From NCBI GenBank assembly GCA_948567375.1, contig OX419758.1, positions 38,641,473 to 38,705,472 of the forward strand: a stretch of DNA of 64,000 bases, in the 5' to 3' direction. The first letter of the stretch is position 1. Every line of letters begins with the position of its first letter. The notes under the pieces are model-generated. The model ran no database searches. It saw only the letters and a program-made list of their open reading frames with translations, and had not been told where the DNA came from. Source of the stretch: Lunularia cruciata (Eukaryota > Streptophyta > Marchantiopsida > Lunulariales > Lunulariaceae). The position numbers and the translations under genes are program-made. Positions 32,429-44,465 of the stretch are shown here, in pieces.

Positions 32429-35400
32429 ATGCAGCCACCACCTAAGCCCGGGGGCCCCGGGACGCAAGGTTACAGTCCGTTTAATCAGCCCCCCACTGCA
32501 CAGAGTCAACCTTTAGCTTCTCCTGGTATGAACCGAAACTTGTGTATTATCAACCGTTCTCGCTATGCATGGTAGATGGATTGTTGTGGAGCTTTCTTGT
32601 GCAGGCTATGTTGATCTCGTGCTACTGGTGGCTTGGAAACCTGTTTTCTTGTGGTTTTGTGTGGGATGGGCCTCGGAGACTGAATTCACTTGTATTAAAT
32701 TCTCGTTCAATTTACATGAGCCATCTAAGAACTTACTGGGAAAGGAATTAACATGCTGCCACTAGTACGATTACTTCTCGGATCATCGTCAGAATGTGCT
32801 GCAATTATTGTTATGAGTATTGTCTTTTGCTTCAACTTGTCAGTCAGGTTGTGAGTGAGCAAAGCTCTTGATTTCATAGGTCTTTAGCCCTGTTCCTGTC
32901 GCCAGTGAAAATACAATTTAGAATTACATATACGTTTAAGCAGTCCAGACACTGACATAGCTTCTGGTATCCATTTTCAGGATCTCAAAGGCCAGGACAA
33001 CCATGGCAACAGCCTGCCTCCGGCTCGGGGCAACCATTTCGTCCAGCAGGAAATTTTGCTGGTGCTCCAGGACCACCGCCTGGAGGTCCTCCATCTTCTG
33101 CACCGCCCACGGCAGGACCAGGTCAAAATTTAGGAACGGGAGGAGCTAGGTCTGGAGGTCCTCCAGGGGCCTTCTTTCCTGGACAGAACTTGCCCGCCGT
33201 GTCAGGAAGCGCACCCCCACCCTTTGCTCGTCATCCTTCTGGTCCGCCTCCTCCTGGTGGGTTTCGTCCTTCTGGTCCCCCAGCTCCCACAGTCGGTTCT
33301 CTCATGGGGCAAAGAGGGTTTGGTCCTGCTCAGGGTTCAGGCTTAGCTCCACCGCCAACTGGAGTTCAAGCACCTTCTACAGGCAATTCGTTTTCTCAAG
33401 CACCCCCCACGAGCAAATTTCCAGGGTATCCTGCACCAGCCACATCAGCTCAACCTCCTTCGAGCGCCCCTTTCAGCAACACCCCGCCCAATCTCGGTCC
33501 ACCACCTCAATTTCCAGGGCAAAATGCTACACCCCCCAACTTTGCCTCAGTACAAGCCCGGCTTGGGTCAGTGCAACTCAGTGGTCCTCCGCAATCTGCA
33601 TCGGCACAATACGGTCAACCGCAAAGTGGTCCTCAATATGGGGCGCCTCCCAGTAACTTTTATGGTGCAGCCCCACCTACTTCGCCAACAATGCAGGCAC
33701 CGGGAAATTATGGACCTCCACCTCCTGGACCACCTCCTCCGATGGGAGGGTATGGCTACGATCCTACAACAAGAGGTCTACCCGAAGAATTCCAATCACT
33801 CTCGATGGTGCCACTTCCTGGATCCATGGATGCAGTTGATCCTGGTGTCCTTCCCAGACCTCTCGATGACATGGAACCGGCTCCTTCATCCTGGGCGGCA
33901 AATTGTCATCCAAGATATTTGCGTCTTACCTGCAACTCATTGCCGAACTCTCATTCACTCGTTTCTCGTTGGCACTTGCCTCTAGGTGCTGTGGTGCATC
34001 CGCTTGCAGAGGCTCCTCCTGGGGTAAACGAAGAACTATCTCTACTCTGCAGTTCTAGAATCTCTATGGCTTGTCCTTATGGCCCTTGGTGCTCGTAAAG
34101 TTTTGATTTACTCTGAAAATCTGTGGCTCATTTTCACAGGAAGAAGTGCCAGTTGTAAATTCTGGAGCTACGAGTATTGTCAGGTGTCGGAGGTGTCGCA
34201 CCTACATCAATGCTTATGTCACTTTTACGGATGGTGGAAGAAGGTGGCGTTGTAATGTCTGTGTCTTGCTGAATGAAGGTGAAACCTCTTGATTCCCGAT
34301 GCTTCCTTAGTAGTTCGTCTTCAACTTTGTGATTGATTTGACGGGGAAGAGTAGGATTTTGTTGAGAGACTCCCCTCTGCTTGGGCTTTAGGAGAACGAT
34401 TAAAGGATTATGTACTACCTAAGTTTTTCTATGTTGTGTCAATGTTAATGAAATTGTGTTTTCGCACTGTTTTGGATTCCATCACCAATTATAGGCTGTT
34501 AAGGTATAGATTAAGTGTCCAGTTTTCCGGTTACAATACTGTTCTTACCAAATACGTGTTGCCGTCTTATGCCGAATAGGTATGGTTTATTAAATCTCAT
34601 GCTTCTTGTCCAAAAGCTCACAAGGATTACATGGGTTTAAGTTAAGCCCAGCGGTTCTCTTGCTTTCTTTCTACTATGCCGGTGCAACTAAGTGTATCTG
34701 ATGCTTGTGGAGATCGTCCCACTGATTCCGTGTCACAAAAGTTGACTCGGTGTTGTAATACCTTCTGAAATCCATCAGTTCCCGTGGAGTATTTCTGCCC
34801 GCTGGATGTCAACGGAAGGCGAAAAGATGCGGATGAAAGACCGGAACTCTGTCAGGGTAGTATAGAATTTGTTGCTCCAACAGAGTACATGGTGCGGCCT
34901 CCAATGCCACCGGTGTACTTCTTTCTGATTGATGTGTCAGCGTCTGCGATCAGAACGGGAATGCTGCAGGTTAGTACACCCTGTCAGATTCAGAATTTTC
35001 TATGAACCACTGCACAAGGAATGGACCGTTCTTGCTTACTGCTGATTTCATCCCCTCGGCAACTCTCAACGAGGGAAGGTCGTGCTCATACAGATCGTGT
35101 ACTTCTGCCTAGCTTCTCAAACCGGCTACTTTAGAATGCTCTTACTTAGTTGGATTGAGGGTATAACCTTCCAAGATTTAGAAGGGGTTTATCCTCAGAG
35201 TAGAAAGAGAAAAGTACTGTAAATTTGTGGTTAAGGCTGATCAAAGTCGAACTAATTCGTGTCGTTAATCTTGAAAAGTAGTGAGCCATGTTATGGTTTT
35301 TGTGGTAAGGTTCTATTTATAGTTTCCAATACATTCTCGTGTCATGGATTCAAGGTTTTGTCGTGGGACTATAGAGTATGGATCCCCTCTTGCAGATTTT

Positions 35401-38400
35401 GCTGTTGACAGTGTTTGTGTTCATTGTAGCTCATTCAGCTTACACTTTGGTATTGTAACCTGTTTTCTTTCCAGATTGCATGTGACACCATAAAAGCCAG
35501 CTTGGACAAGTTACCTGGTTACCCACGGACACAGATTGGGTTTATAACGTTTGACAGTACCCTTCATTTCTACAGCTTGAAGGTGATGACTCTCTGCATG
35601 ATATAGATGCTGGTTAGAAAGTTTAGTTTGTTGCAATGCATTTGTTTAGGAAGACAAGCTTGTCCGTCGTGTACGACAACTGTACTCCCGCTGTTTGATT
35701 GGAATTGGAGATCCAGCTTATAAGGAGATATTTCCTGTGTGCTGACATAGCGGTTGTTGTCTTGCAGTCTTCTTTGACCCAGCCACAAATGATGGTTGTG
35801 GCTGAACTTGAGGATCCATTTCTGCCTATGCCGGATGATTTGCTTGTCAACCTCTCTGAATCACGCGCTGTTGTCGAGGCCTTGCTAGATAGCCTTCCTT
35901 CAATGTTTCAGAGCAATTTGAACGTTGAGTCGGCACTTGGTCCTGCACTGAAGGCTGCTTTCATGGTTATGGTAAGAGCAACTTTTTTGATTATAATAGA
36001 CTTGTGCTTTACACAGCGGGGTTGAACCTTGCTTTCCCTACTTACTTTACATACCACAACAACTGAATTCGAAATCCTAAGTCATGCAACTGAAGATGGC
36101 TTCAAGCTTGATTCATGTCTTCACATTCTGACATCGATGTCAAATCAGAGCCAACTTGGAGGAAAATTGCTCGTGTTCCAAAGCACCTTGCCATCGTTGG
36201 GTTCTGGTAGACTGAAGTTGAGGGGTGATGATCCACGTTTATACGGGACCGACAAAGAACATACAATCCGTGTGACAGAAGAGCAGTTTTACAAGCAAAT
36301 GGCTGCAGATTTTTCAAAATACCAAATCGGGGTTAACATTTACGCATTTGCCGATAAGTACACCGACTTGGCCTCTTTAGGTAATCAATCACACCACTAC
36401 CATTTCTTTTTGGGGCTTCATTATAACGCTTTCTATGTGTTTCAGTCAATGGTGTTGGTTGATGAACTCGTCTGATCAGTCAGTGAAGTTTATAAACTAC
36501 TGGTGTAGGAATTCGTGAAAGTTGGTATATAATCCGTATCTAGTTTAGAAGTCAGCAATATGTTCTGTTGTTGACTGATTCTCGGATCATTGCCTGACAT
36601 TCCCTAGCGAATGCCGCAGATCCTCAAGTATCCACTATGGTGAAAGACCATTAAGCATATCGTCCCTGCCTTGATTTTATCTCAATTTGCATCACTCGAA
36701 CATTTCACTTGAACTTACTTTAGTTGGTTTAGGTCCTAATTAATATTCCATCGTATTTCAGCTTCTTGTGGGTAAGATTTCTGACCGGAGAACTTTAACA
36801 GGTACTCTTCCAAAATATACCGGGGGACAGATTATCCATTATCCAGGTTTTCAGCCCCACATGCATCGGCAGAAATTTTCTTACGAACTTGGAAGAGATC
36901 TGTCACGAGAGACAGCATGGGAAGCTGTCATGCGTATTCGTTGCGGCAAAGGTATTACTGTTCATTTAATTGCGTTTGAATCATGACCATGTACCTTGCT
37001 CTTGCGTCCTTTTAGTCCTCTTTCTTGTTTCTGGTAGATTGCTGACGGTTGTATAGCGTGATCAAAGCTTGAAGACTTATTCTTTCTGGTATCTCCGGTC
37101 TTGTGTGCTTGTATGAAGAAAGAATATATTGGTTGCATTTCCTGCTTCTCGGATGACCTTATCGCACCCCTCAGAGCTGCAATAGATGCTCATATCTGCA
37201 CAAATGTGTAGGATGGCCACCCAGCAGATGCCTCAGGTTCGTATGAATATGATAGTCATTTGACTGAATGTGTAAGCATGGTGCGAGTACATCTATTTAA
37301 CTCGTAGTGTCTTTCGTGTGCCAGGAATCAGATTCAGCACCTTTCATGGTCACTTCATGCTACGAAGTTCCGACCTGCTTGCACTTCCTGCAGTCGATTG
37401 TGATAAAGCTTTTGCTATGCAGCTTACGTTGGAAGATACTTTGCTCACAACTCAGACAGTTTACTTTCAAGTGGCTGTGCTGTATCCCATTTTTCACTCT
37501 ACTTTACGCCTACGGTCTCTTCTAGTACTATCGTGCTTTTTGGAATTGATGGCCGAAGAAGTGTCAGCTTTTATCTTGGTAGAGGACAAGTTCCCTTCTC
37601 GTGTTGGTCATTCGCTGTTCTGCATGTCAACGCTTTCATGTTTAAGGTTCTTATTGATGTCAAAGATTTGCTATCTTGTCATTGTTATCTAAAGTAGGTC
37701 TCCTTAATACAAGATTCAGATACACATCGTCATCTGGTGAAAGACGAATTAGAGTTCACACCATGGCAGCCCCTGTGACTGCGGATCTTGGTGAGATGTA
37801 CAGATCTGCAGATGTGGGAGCTATCGCAGGTCTAATGAGCAGATTGGGTAATCATCTTCACTTCTTCAAAGTTTCATCTGTACGATTCAACAACAATTGT
37901 ACAGAAACGCTCAATCACGTTTTATTAACTATTGTCTTCTATTTTGCTGGCTAAGCCTTGAATTCGAATTTATCTGTCATACGTTTCAATGCAGGAAATT
38001 GATAAGTTTTGCTTATGTTTTTGCAGCCATTGAAAAATCTCTTACTTCGAAGCTTGAGGACTGCCGTCAATCTGGACAATTGAGGCTGGTTAGAAGTCTT
38101 CGGGAATATAAAAATCTATTTGCAGTCCAACATCGTACAACAGGAAGGCTCATATTTCCGGAATCATTCAAATTGCTTCCCCTTTATGTGCTTGCCATCA
38201 ACAAATCGTTAGCTTTAAGAGGTGGATTTAACGAAGTTCAAGCTGATGAAAGATCTGCCGCGGCATTTGAGATGATGATAATGCCAGTGTCTCGTCTCCT
38301 GAAATATCTCTACCCATCCTTATACCGAATCGACGATTACCTTTACCAGGTATATAGCCCTCCTTTGCAACTCCCAAACATGACCTGTAGCAATGTTGCT

Positions 38401-39369
38401 CACAGTAAATCAAAGCATGCACGTCTGCATGCGCCGAACGTGCTATTGAGTTCGAGTTTTTTGATGAGAAAAAAGGTCACGATATTCAAAATTGTTCTAG
38501 CTTGCCATGAGTTAGTTCTCAATCACTTGGCTTAAGTCTGGTTTAGCTACGTGAAGTATGGGGGTGATACTCGTTCTGTACGCACATCGATTTAGTTACG
38601 AGGAAAAAGTGAAGAAGAAAGAATTAAGTAAAATTGAAATGAGGAATAACTGAATCAACACAAACTGACCTCAATGTTTTGCTGTGCGCAGACTGCAAAG
38701 ATCAAAGCAGATCCAGTTGAGTTGCCAGCACCATTACCTTTGACCGCAGAGAGGCTTGATCCGCGGGGTGCATATCTTTACAACGACGGCTTACGATTTG
38801 TCCTGTGGGTGGGGAAAGTTTTATCACTGGATTTCGTGGGGCTTCTGTACGGCGCCGAAGTTGCCCAATCTGGAGACTCTAGCAAGGTAATAGTCTGAAA
38901 CCCCTCCCCTATCAAAGCGGGGTCGTGGAACTCATAAACAAAGTTCTTGTTGTAGCAAAGAAGTTGTACACTTTCATAATGTAGTGCTCTTGAGTCCGGA
39001 TACTGCTTGTTCAATCTAAAACATTGCTCGGGTCCAATTTCCAGTTGCTACCATTTCCAGCTCTCTACTGGATCGCCCGTGGGTTACCAATATCAATATG
39101 CTAAGCCAAACATGCGCACTGTATTCATTGTGCAGGTGGCTCTTTATGAGCAAGAAAATGACTTATCAAGGCGTTTTCTATCCGTGCTTAGTAAGTTAAG
39201 GGAAAAGAACACAGCCTTGCATCAAGATTGCGTTCTCGTGAGGCAAGGGGAGCAGCCAAGGGAATCTATTTTACTGCTGTCAAATCTTGTAGAAGATCGG
39301 ACGGTCCCACCTTTTGGCTACGTTGATTGGATGATACAGATCTACCGCCTCGTTCAGCAGAACTCGTAA
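32429..39369 (+). CDS. SEC24: Sec24-like COPII coat cargo adaptor
   Basis: COPII inner-coat subunit that pairs with Sec23 and selects cargo at ER exit sites. Exons: 32429-32525, 32981-34023, 34140-34278, 34779-34969, 35475-35582, 35768-35971, 36149-36380, 36802-36951, 37325-37481, 37720-37847, 38027-38349, 38692-38886, 39136-39369; sum 3,201 nt, 1,066 aa, all GT-AG. The N-terminal third (to about residue 340) is low-complexity proline, glycine and glutamine, as in other Sec24 proteins. The zinc finger has C396/C399 and C418/C421. The trunk domain follows (about 455-690, with [11 protein letters not shown] and LKAAFMVM), then beta-sandwich and helical parts ([12 protein letters not shown]) and a gelsolin-like end ([20 protein letters not shown]). 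Sequence resembles the plant Sec24-like/CEF (Sec24C/D) branch. The start is the first ATG giving the proline-rich N-terminus. The second exon would read on past its donor, but homology supports splicing at 34,023. Confidence 0.95.
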
Positions 39370-40640
39370 GTCTGTTTCACGGTGGTACCTTGGCCTTCTG
39401 TGTAGCTCCTTTGGTTTGCGATGCCCCGCTTTACTCAAAGAAAAGTTCTGACAGTGGTGAAGGTAATCTTTTGAGGTGACGGAAAGGAAAGGGTGTCAGA
39501 ATTTGTAAAGATTGGCATAGTTACTTGTTGTGGTTGAAGGTGCCGAAGAGTGATGGGAAGGCATTTTGGCTGTTGTTGGGCTACTCTACTCATCGCTGCT
39601 ACTTAGTTTGGGTACAATAAATGTTCATTAGTGTTTCAAATTAAAGGTCAGTAGACCCATTTTTTTCCTCAGTCTCAGGGCTTTGTGACCCATGCACATT
39701 CGCACATCGATATATCAGGCGTCTATAGTAGAACCAGTAGCCCTCTTCCCAAAGGCACATTTCCAGGCTTTCAGGAGTCGAGTCGCTGAAAAATAAAGGA
39801 GATATGCAAGGTTGCATTTTTGATTGGAAGGAGTTCCACGCTGTTTGTCGTGTGTTAGTTGCTCGTTTTTCCACGGTTGGTCAAACCGATCGGTCAGAAG
39901 TCCCGGGAGAGTTACCTTGACTGTCAATTCGGTGGTCAGTACGGGCGTTTCTGGGTGAATCTTTTCAGGCAACAATGTTAGCTGCAGCAGTCGTTTTTGC
40001 TTGGACTGCGCTTGTACTCTGAGCGTTTGGGAGCACGTTCTCTTTCACGATGTTGCTGTTTCCAGCTGGTTCTCAAGTTTCTTATCACTTCTCCATCACC
40101 CAAGTCTAGAGTGAGTGCCAAGTCATCGGCGTTGGAAAAACGAATAATGTCCACATTCTTTGTGTCGTGTTCGCGAATAGTTTCTTTGAGCCGCGTCACC
40201 ACACTACACGCTGCAGACCTACCGGATCACTGAATCAGTGTCATGACATGACAAGTTCTACTTCAATCGAGTCAAATACATCTTCTTGCATATTTTCCAC
40301 GTTCAACCATGCCCAACGAATCTATTTCCTACTGAAAGTTGCCCGACTCCCATAACCCCCACATTCTTTGCGTATATTGTGATTTGATCCGTGGTTGATG
40401 CTCCGTGCTCTGAGTCGCGAAACACTTGATTCACTCTACTCTGATAAATTCCAGCATAGTTGCATGCGCAACTTACTATTTAAGCCGTTATTATCTTGTG
40501 TGCGAGAAATCATCTTATACATCAGCGGAATGATAAAGACAATGATATCTGTTCGAGGGTGTCGCATGTGAGGATCGGTGTAATTTTGTAGAGCAAAGTA
40601 ATTATGGTTTTGATACGGTCTTGAATAATTATTATGAAGG
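39370..40640. other. Sec24-like gene 3' flank and spacer
   Basis: Gene-like composition and probably the 3' UTR at first. On the minus strand, 39,978-40,202 is an open frame whose start (VTRLKETIREHDTKNVDIIR) reads like real protein, but it has no family I recognise and no clear neighbouring exons. Confidence 0.4.
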
Positions 40641-41050
40641 AGAGAGAAAAATGGAGAAAAGTTATTAGAAGATAGTACGATTTTATCATTGATATTAAAA
40701 TGAAATAATGATAATGATGATCTATATATTATTTTTGATTATTTTGAATAATAAAAAAATGATATCTAGTTATTGGAGAAATATAATTTTTAAAAATATT
40801 AAAAATTAAAATTAAAAAATTTAAAATTTATAAAATTTATAAAAATATTTATAATTATTATAAATACATTTATAATTATAAAATATTTATTTTAATTAAT
40901 ATACTATACATTAATAAAATATGTTATACTTTTTAATATATAATTTACACGATCCATTGATCAATTTATCCATTAATTTGAAAATGTAAAATCTCAATCT
41001 AACAAAATAAATATATTTTGACAAAATAAAACTTGCTTAAGATAAAACTT
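40640..41050. other. Extremely AT-rich block
   Basis: About 400 bases that are almost only A and T, with repeated TATAAA, ATTTATAA and AAATATT strings (densest at 40,790-40,945). Such blocks occur as matrix-attachment-like sequence or old transposon tails; neither can be shown here. No coding potential. Confidence 0.6.
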
Positions 41051-42204
41051 CATATGGAACGAGAAGTATCGGGGAATCCTTCTACTTCTCGAGATTTTGC
41101 AAATATTAACTCTCTTAAGAAAGAGTTTTTATCGATGAATTCCTCAAAATTTCCTTCTAAAGAGAGCCGGACATTACATTGAAGGAGCTTTGATGGGCCC
41201 CATGATGCTACCATATCACACGTGCGTTTCCCCTCTCGTTAGCCATGAAACGTACATAGCGACACCATAGTGTTTCTCAAACACTTAAAAAAAATATGCT
41301 GGTAATATGATTGTCCATATTAGATACTGTGTTCTAGCAGCTCCTCAAGAAGAAATTGGTACGTTGATCAAAAGCCTGAAACATCACTGTATGAATTAAA
41401 AATATGTGATATCAATAGGAAGCGAAACCTCTTCTTTACAGGCATATTAAGTGGTTTTTACTTCATCTCATGATGAAAGTTTGAGCTCCATCGATCTGTC
41501 ATTTCGATTTCCTGTCACACCGTATCCTAATGTCTGAATCCTCGGAGAGAGCTCATCTTAGATATGGTGGTTATATGAAACCTGAGATGCAGTTATTTAG
41601 GATAGCGTATGAATAACGCGATCAAGTTGTGAAATTTAAGTTTAAGTTAAGGCTCTTCATATCTAATCTCTCCCGTAGAATTACGAATAGTATTTCCATC
41701 CTAAGTTGTGATTCATCTCCATAGATAGAAAAGAACCATGGAGGTCAAGGCGGAAGCACCTTCTTAACTTCGGCAAAACACAAAATGTAATGAAACAGTT
41801 TGAGCATGATCTTCTAAGTTTTCTTTTCAGGAGACATTACTGGGATTTTAAATTCACACACCAAAATCGTGACCTCATCCCCTTCCATGATACAATGTGC
41901 ACATGTGATTTTGCCCTTTCTCGTATGAGGGAGATCACTTCCTGCACCAGAAAGCAATCAATGGCTTGGTAGTTACTTCACCTTGAGCAAGACTTAAAGC
42001 CCTCAACAGCACTGAAGGCAATCGTCTGGACGCTCCCACCACATTCGTCATTGACGACAATGAGTAGCACTTTCCACTCTGCCAATGCTTGAGGATCGAG
42101 GAGCATGTTTCTGCAAGCGATCTTCCCTAGTCGTCAAGGCAAGCTCGTGCGATCATTTCGTTATGCGGAACAAGTTGAGTTGTTGTACTCTCGATGAACA
42201 CATG
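41051..42204. other. Intergenic stretch, no feature recognised
   Basis: Mixed composition with no reading frame or repeat I can identify, apart from short chance frames such as 41,790-41,972. Confidence 0.35.
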
Positions 42205-42620
42205 CTGCGATGTCATCTATACCCAGTCCTCTGACGCTTCGCCCTTCTTCTCTTCTCTCGTTCTCTCTTCTCTGGACGATTTCATACTTTCGGGCTGACC
42301 CGCTGACTTTTCGGGACTTTCGATTTCCTATCTGCTACAATCGATTTTCTACATTGGTCTATCTGAATTCTTTCTCGTCCCAACTCGTCAAGTCGATTTT
42401 ATTTCTCTCCATGCCTTGTTGATCTGTTTCTGCTTTTCCTATGCATGTTAGTGGTATATAGGTATTAGTTTTGATATGTTTCTAGGCTATGCTTATTTAT
42501 GCTATCATTCGAACAGATTTTTGCTATCTTGTATACTTTACATATTTTGCATCTCATTTGCATTAACGAGTTTTGGATCTCTCGTTCTCGACCGGCTTCT
42601 GTTCTCTTTTTCTCCATATC
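42205..42620 (+). repeat. Dispersed repeat shared with the RBM28-like gene intron
   Basis: Starts ATACCCAGTCCTCTGACGCTTC and ends around GAGTTTTGGATCTCTCGTTC then GGCTTCTGTTCTC. The same ordered landmarks occur at 13,640-13,920 (TCCAGTCCTCTCATCTTTCG ... GAGTTCTGGATCCCCTGTTC ... CGCTTCTGTCCTC) and partly at 14,266-14,310. It has no coding frame, so it is likely a non-autonomous element family or a retroelement end. Confidence 0.6.
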
Positions 42621-44465
42621 TAAAGAATGCCGTGAAACAGTAAAGTGAGAGTGATGCACTTTGACATTTTATATAATTTACTCTTTTATAATTTTTGACA
42701 AATATATCAAACCCAGTATCTATCATTCCATTTCACTCCAAAACTAGAAGAATAAATAAAGAGATAATGTTACTACATAAACTTTATGCGTGAAGACCTT
42801 CCAAAACTAGAGGAACAAATAAAGAGATAAGCTTGAAAACCTTGCTTCTTGCTGTGGCTTTGTTTCCGGTCATCCTCTTCATCATGGAGGAGGACTAATC
42901 ACTCTCTCCAAATTGCATCCAGTGAGTGAGGGAACTAAATTACAACATCCTAATCATCTCCTAACAAAATAAAAATAATAAATCTGTCTTGACTCGTATC
43001 ATTTTACAAAGTATACCAACCCTCCCTCTCCAATTGAGGCATCCAGTCTCTCTTAGCATTAAGAAAAACTATAGTATGATAGTTTGGTCAATAACTATCC
43101 TACGTCCTCCCATACAATACAACACCATGTCATATAGACCTCTAATGTGCATCTAATGTAGAACCTCACTTGTGCTACTACATCTAGGGTAAAATCATAA
43201 TCACATAGTAAAGTAAATAATGAAAATTCACATGGATGAACCAAATCTACCCAGAACCTCATTTTTGTCCGCTGTATCTAATCCCAAAAAGAGATCTTGT
43301 AACATTGCAAAGTCCACGGGCACGGGATGGTTTAGCATTACAAATGCGACCAAAGATCTTCCAATTAGACTAATTCGAGATTGGAGAACTTCAGTTCGGG
43401 GAGTGACCCCTGCTCTATTCCTGAGGGTCCCCACATCTTCTTATGAGAGCGATGAACTCCTCCTACACGAGGCTGGAGTCACTGAAGTCATTGAAGCCAT
43501 AAATATCTCTGGTTAGAAACAGATATTCTGCGAATACAAAGATGTATACAACGAAGAGGCGCCACACCTAGATTGCTGAACCTGTCAGTCCTTTCAAACG
43601 GTTCACAGTATGTTATGCATTCTATCAGAAGATGTAGATGTTGGACATATCTACAGACTTGCATCTTGAAACGATGCAAGCACTTCCTTCATGTATTCTA
43701 CCTGGTCGCCTTTTTCGCATCTTGGAAAGAAAGCAAGACGTATTTGCTAGCTTGATGACCATTACTTGAGAAATATATGACCGGCGAGATCGGTGGGGTT
43801 TGACCAGCTAGAGCAAGTGGAAACTCACTGTTGGAGAGTTGTCACGAGGAATGAATGCAGACGCAAGACGACGGTCACTGTAAACCAGATTATTGGAATT
43901 CAAATTTACTGGTATTACCATGTCAGCTTGCATCGGCTGGGAAAGGAGGAAACGAAGACGTACTTTTTTAGCCGATCCCGATGGCGTTTTGATCGACGAC
44001 TAGACGATCTCAGGTCATTGAGAGCACCTGTGCTCTGTTCTGCTGCATCTGCTGAAGATCGTCTGTCATCCTGCGCGATTTCGCCTTCCTTTGCTAGTCC
44101 GAAACCCTTGAACTGGATGTAGCCGGACAATGTGAGGAGAAGAGGAATACACATAAGAAGAGACAGATGTGAACATCCGACTGCACAGGACGATATGAAC
44201 CTGTCTTTCCGAGGAGGAGGTTTCGGAACTGACTGCATTCCTGAGACTCTCAAGCTTGAACGTTGCGAAAACAAAGTTCGGTTTCGGGTTTTAGAATTTC
44301 CTTCATTGGTATAACTGGAGGTTTATCTACTGAATTTCAAGTCAATTGTGCTTCAGGAGAAGATTTAAACGAGAATGTCATAGGGAGAGCCGAAACCTGT
44401 GAGGAGGTTTTTAAATTTCAAATTGCTGGAGTTGGAGGATCGATTTTCAGATCGGGGAGGAAAAG
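42621..44465. other. Spacer and presumed GNA1 promoter region
   Basis: AT-rich until about 43,200, then gene-like. A 98-codon plus-strand frame (43,220-43,516, with TPALFLRVPTSSYESDELLL) and a 119-codon minus-strand frame (43,915-44,274) are open, but I recognise neither. The last few hundred bases should hold the GNA1 promoter and leader; no clear core motif was picked out. Confidence 0.35.

Noticed and set aside
33524..33985. 153-codon plus-strand frame in the Sec24 N-terminal region
   Set aside because: It overlaps exon 2 in another frame. The proline-rich frame continues in phase into the Sec24 zinc finger and trunk, and this one does not.
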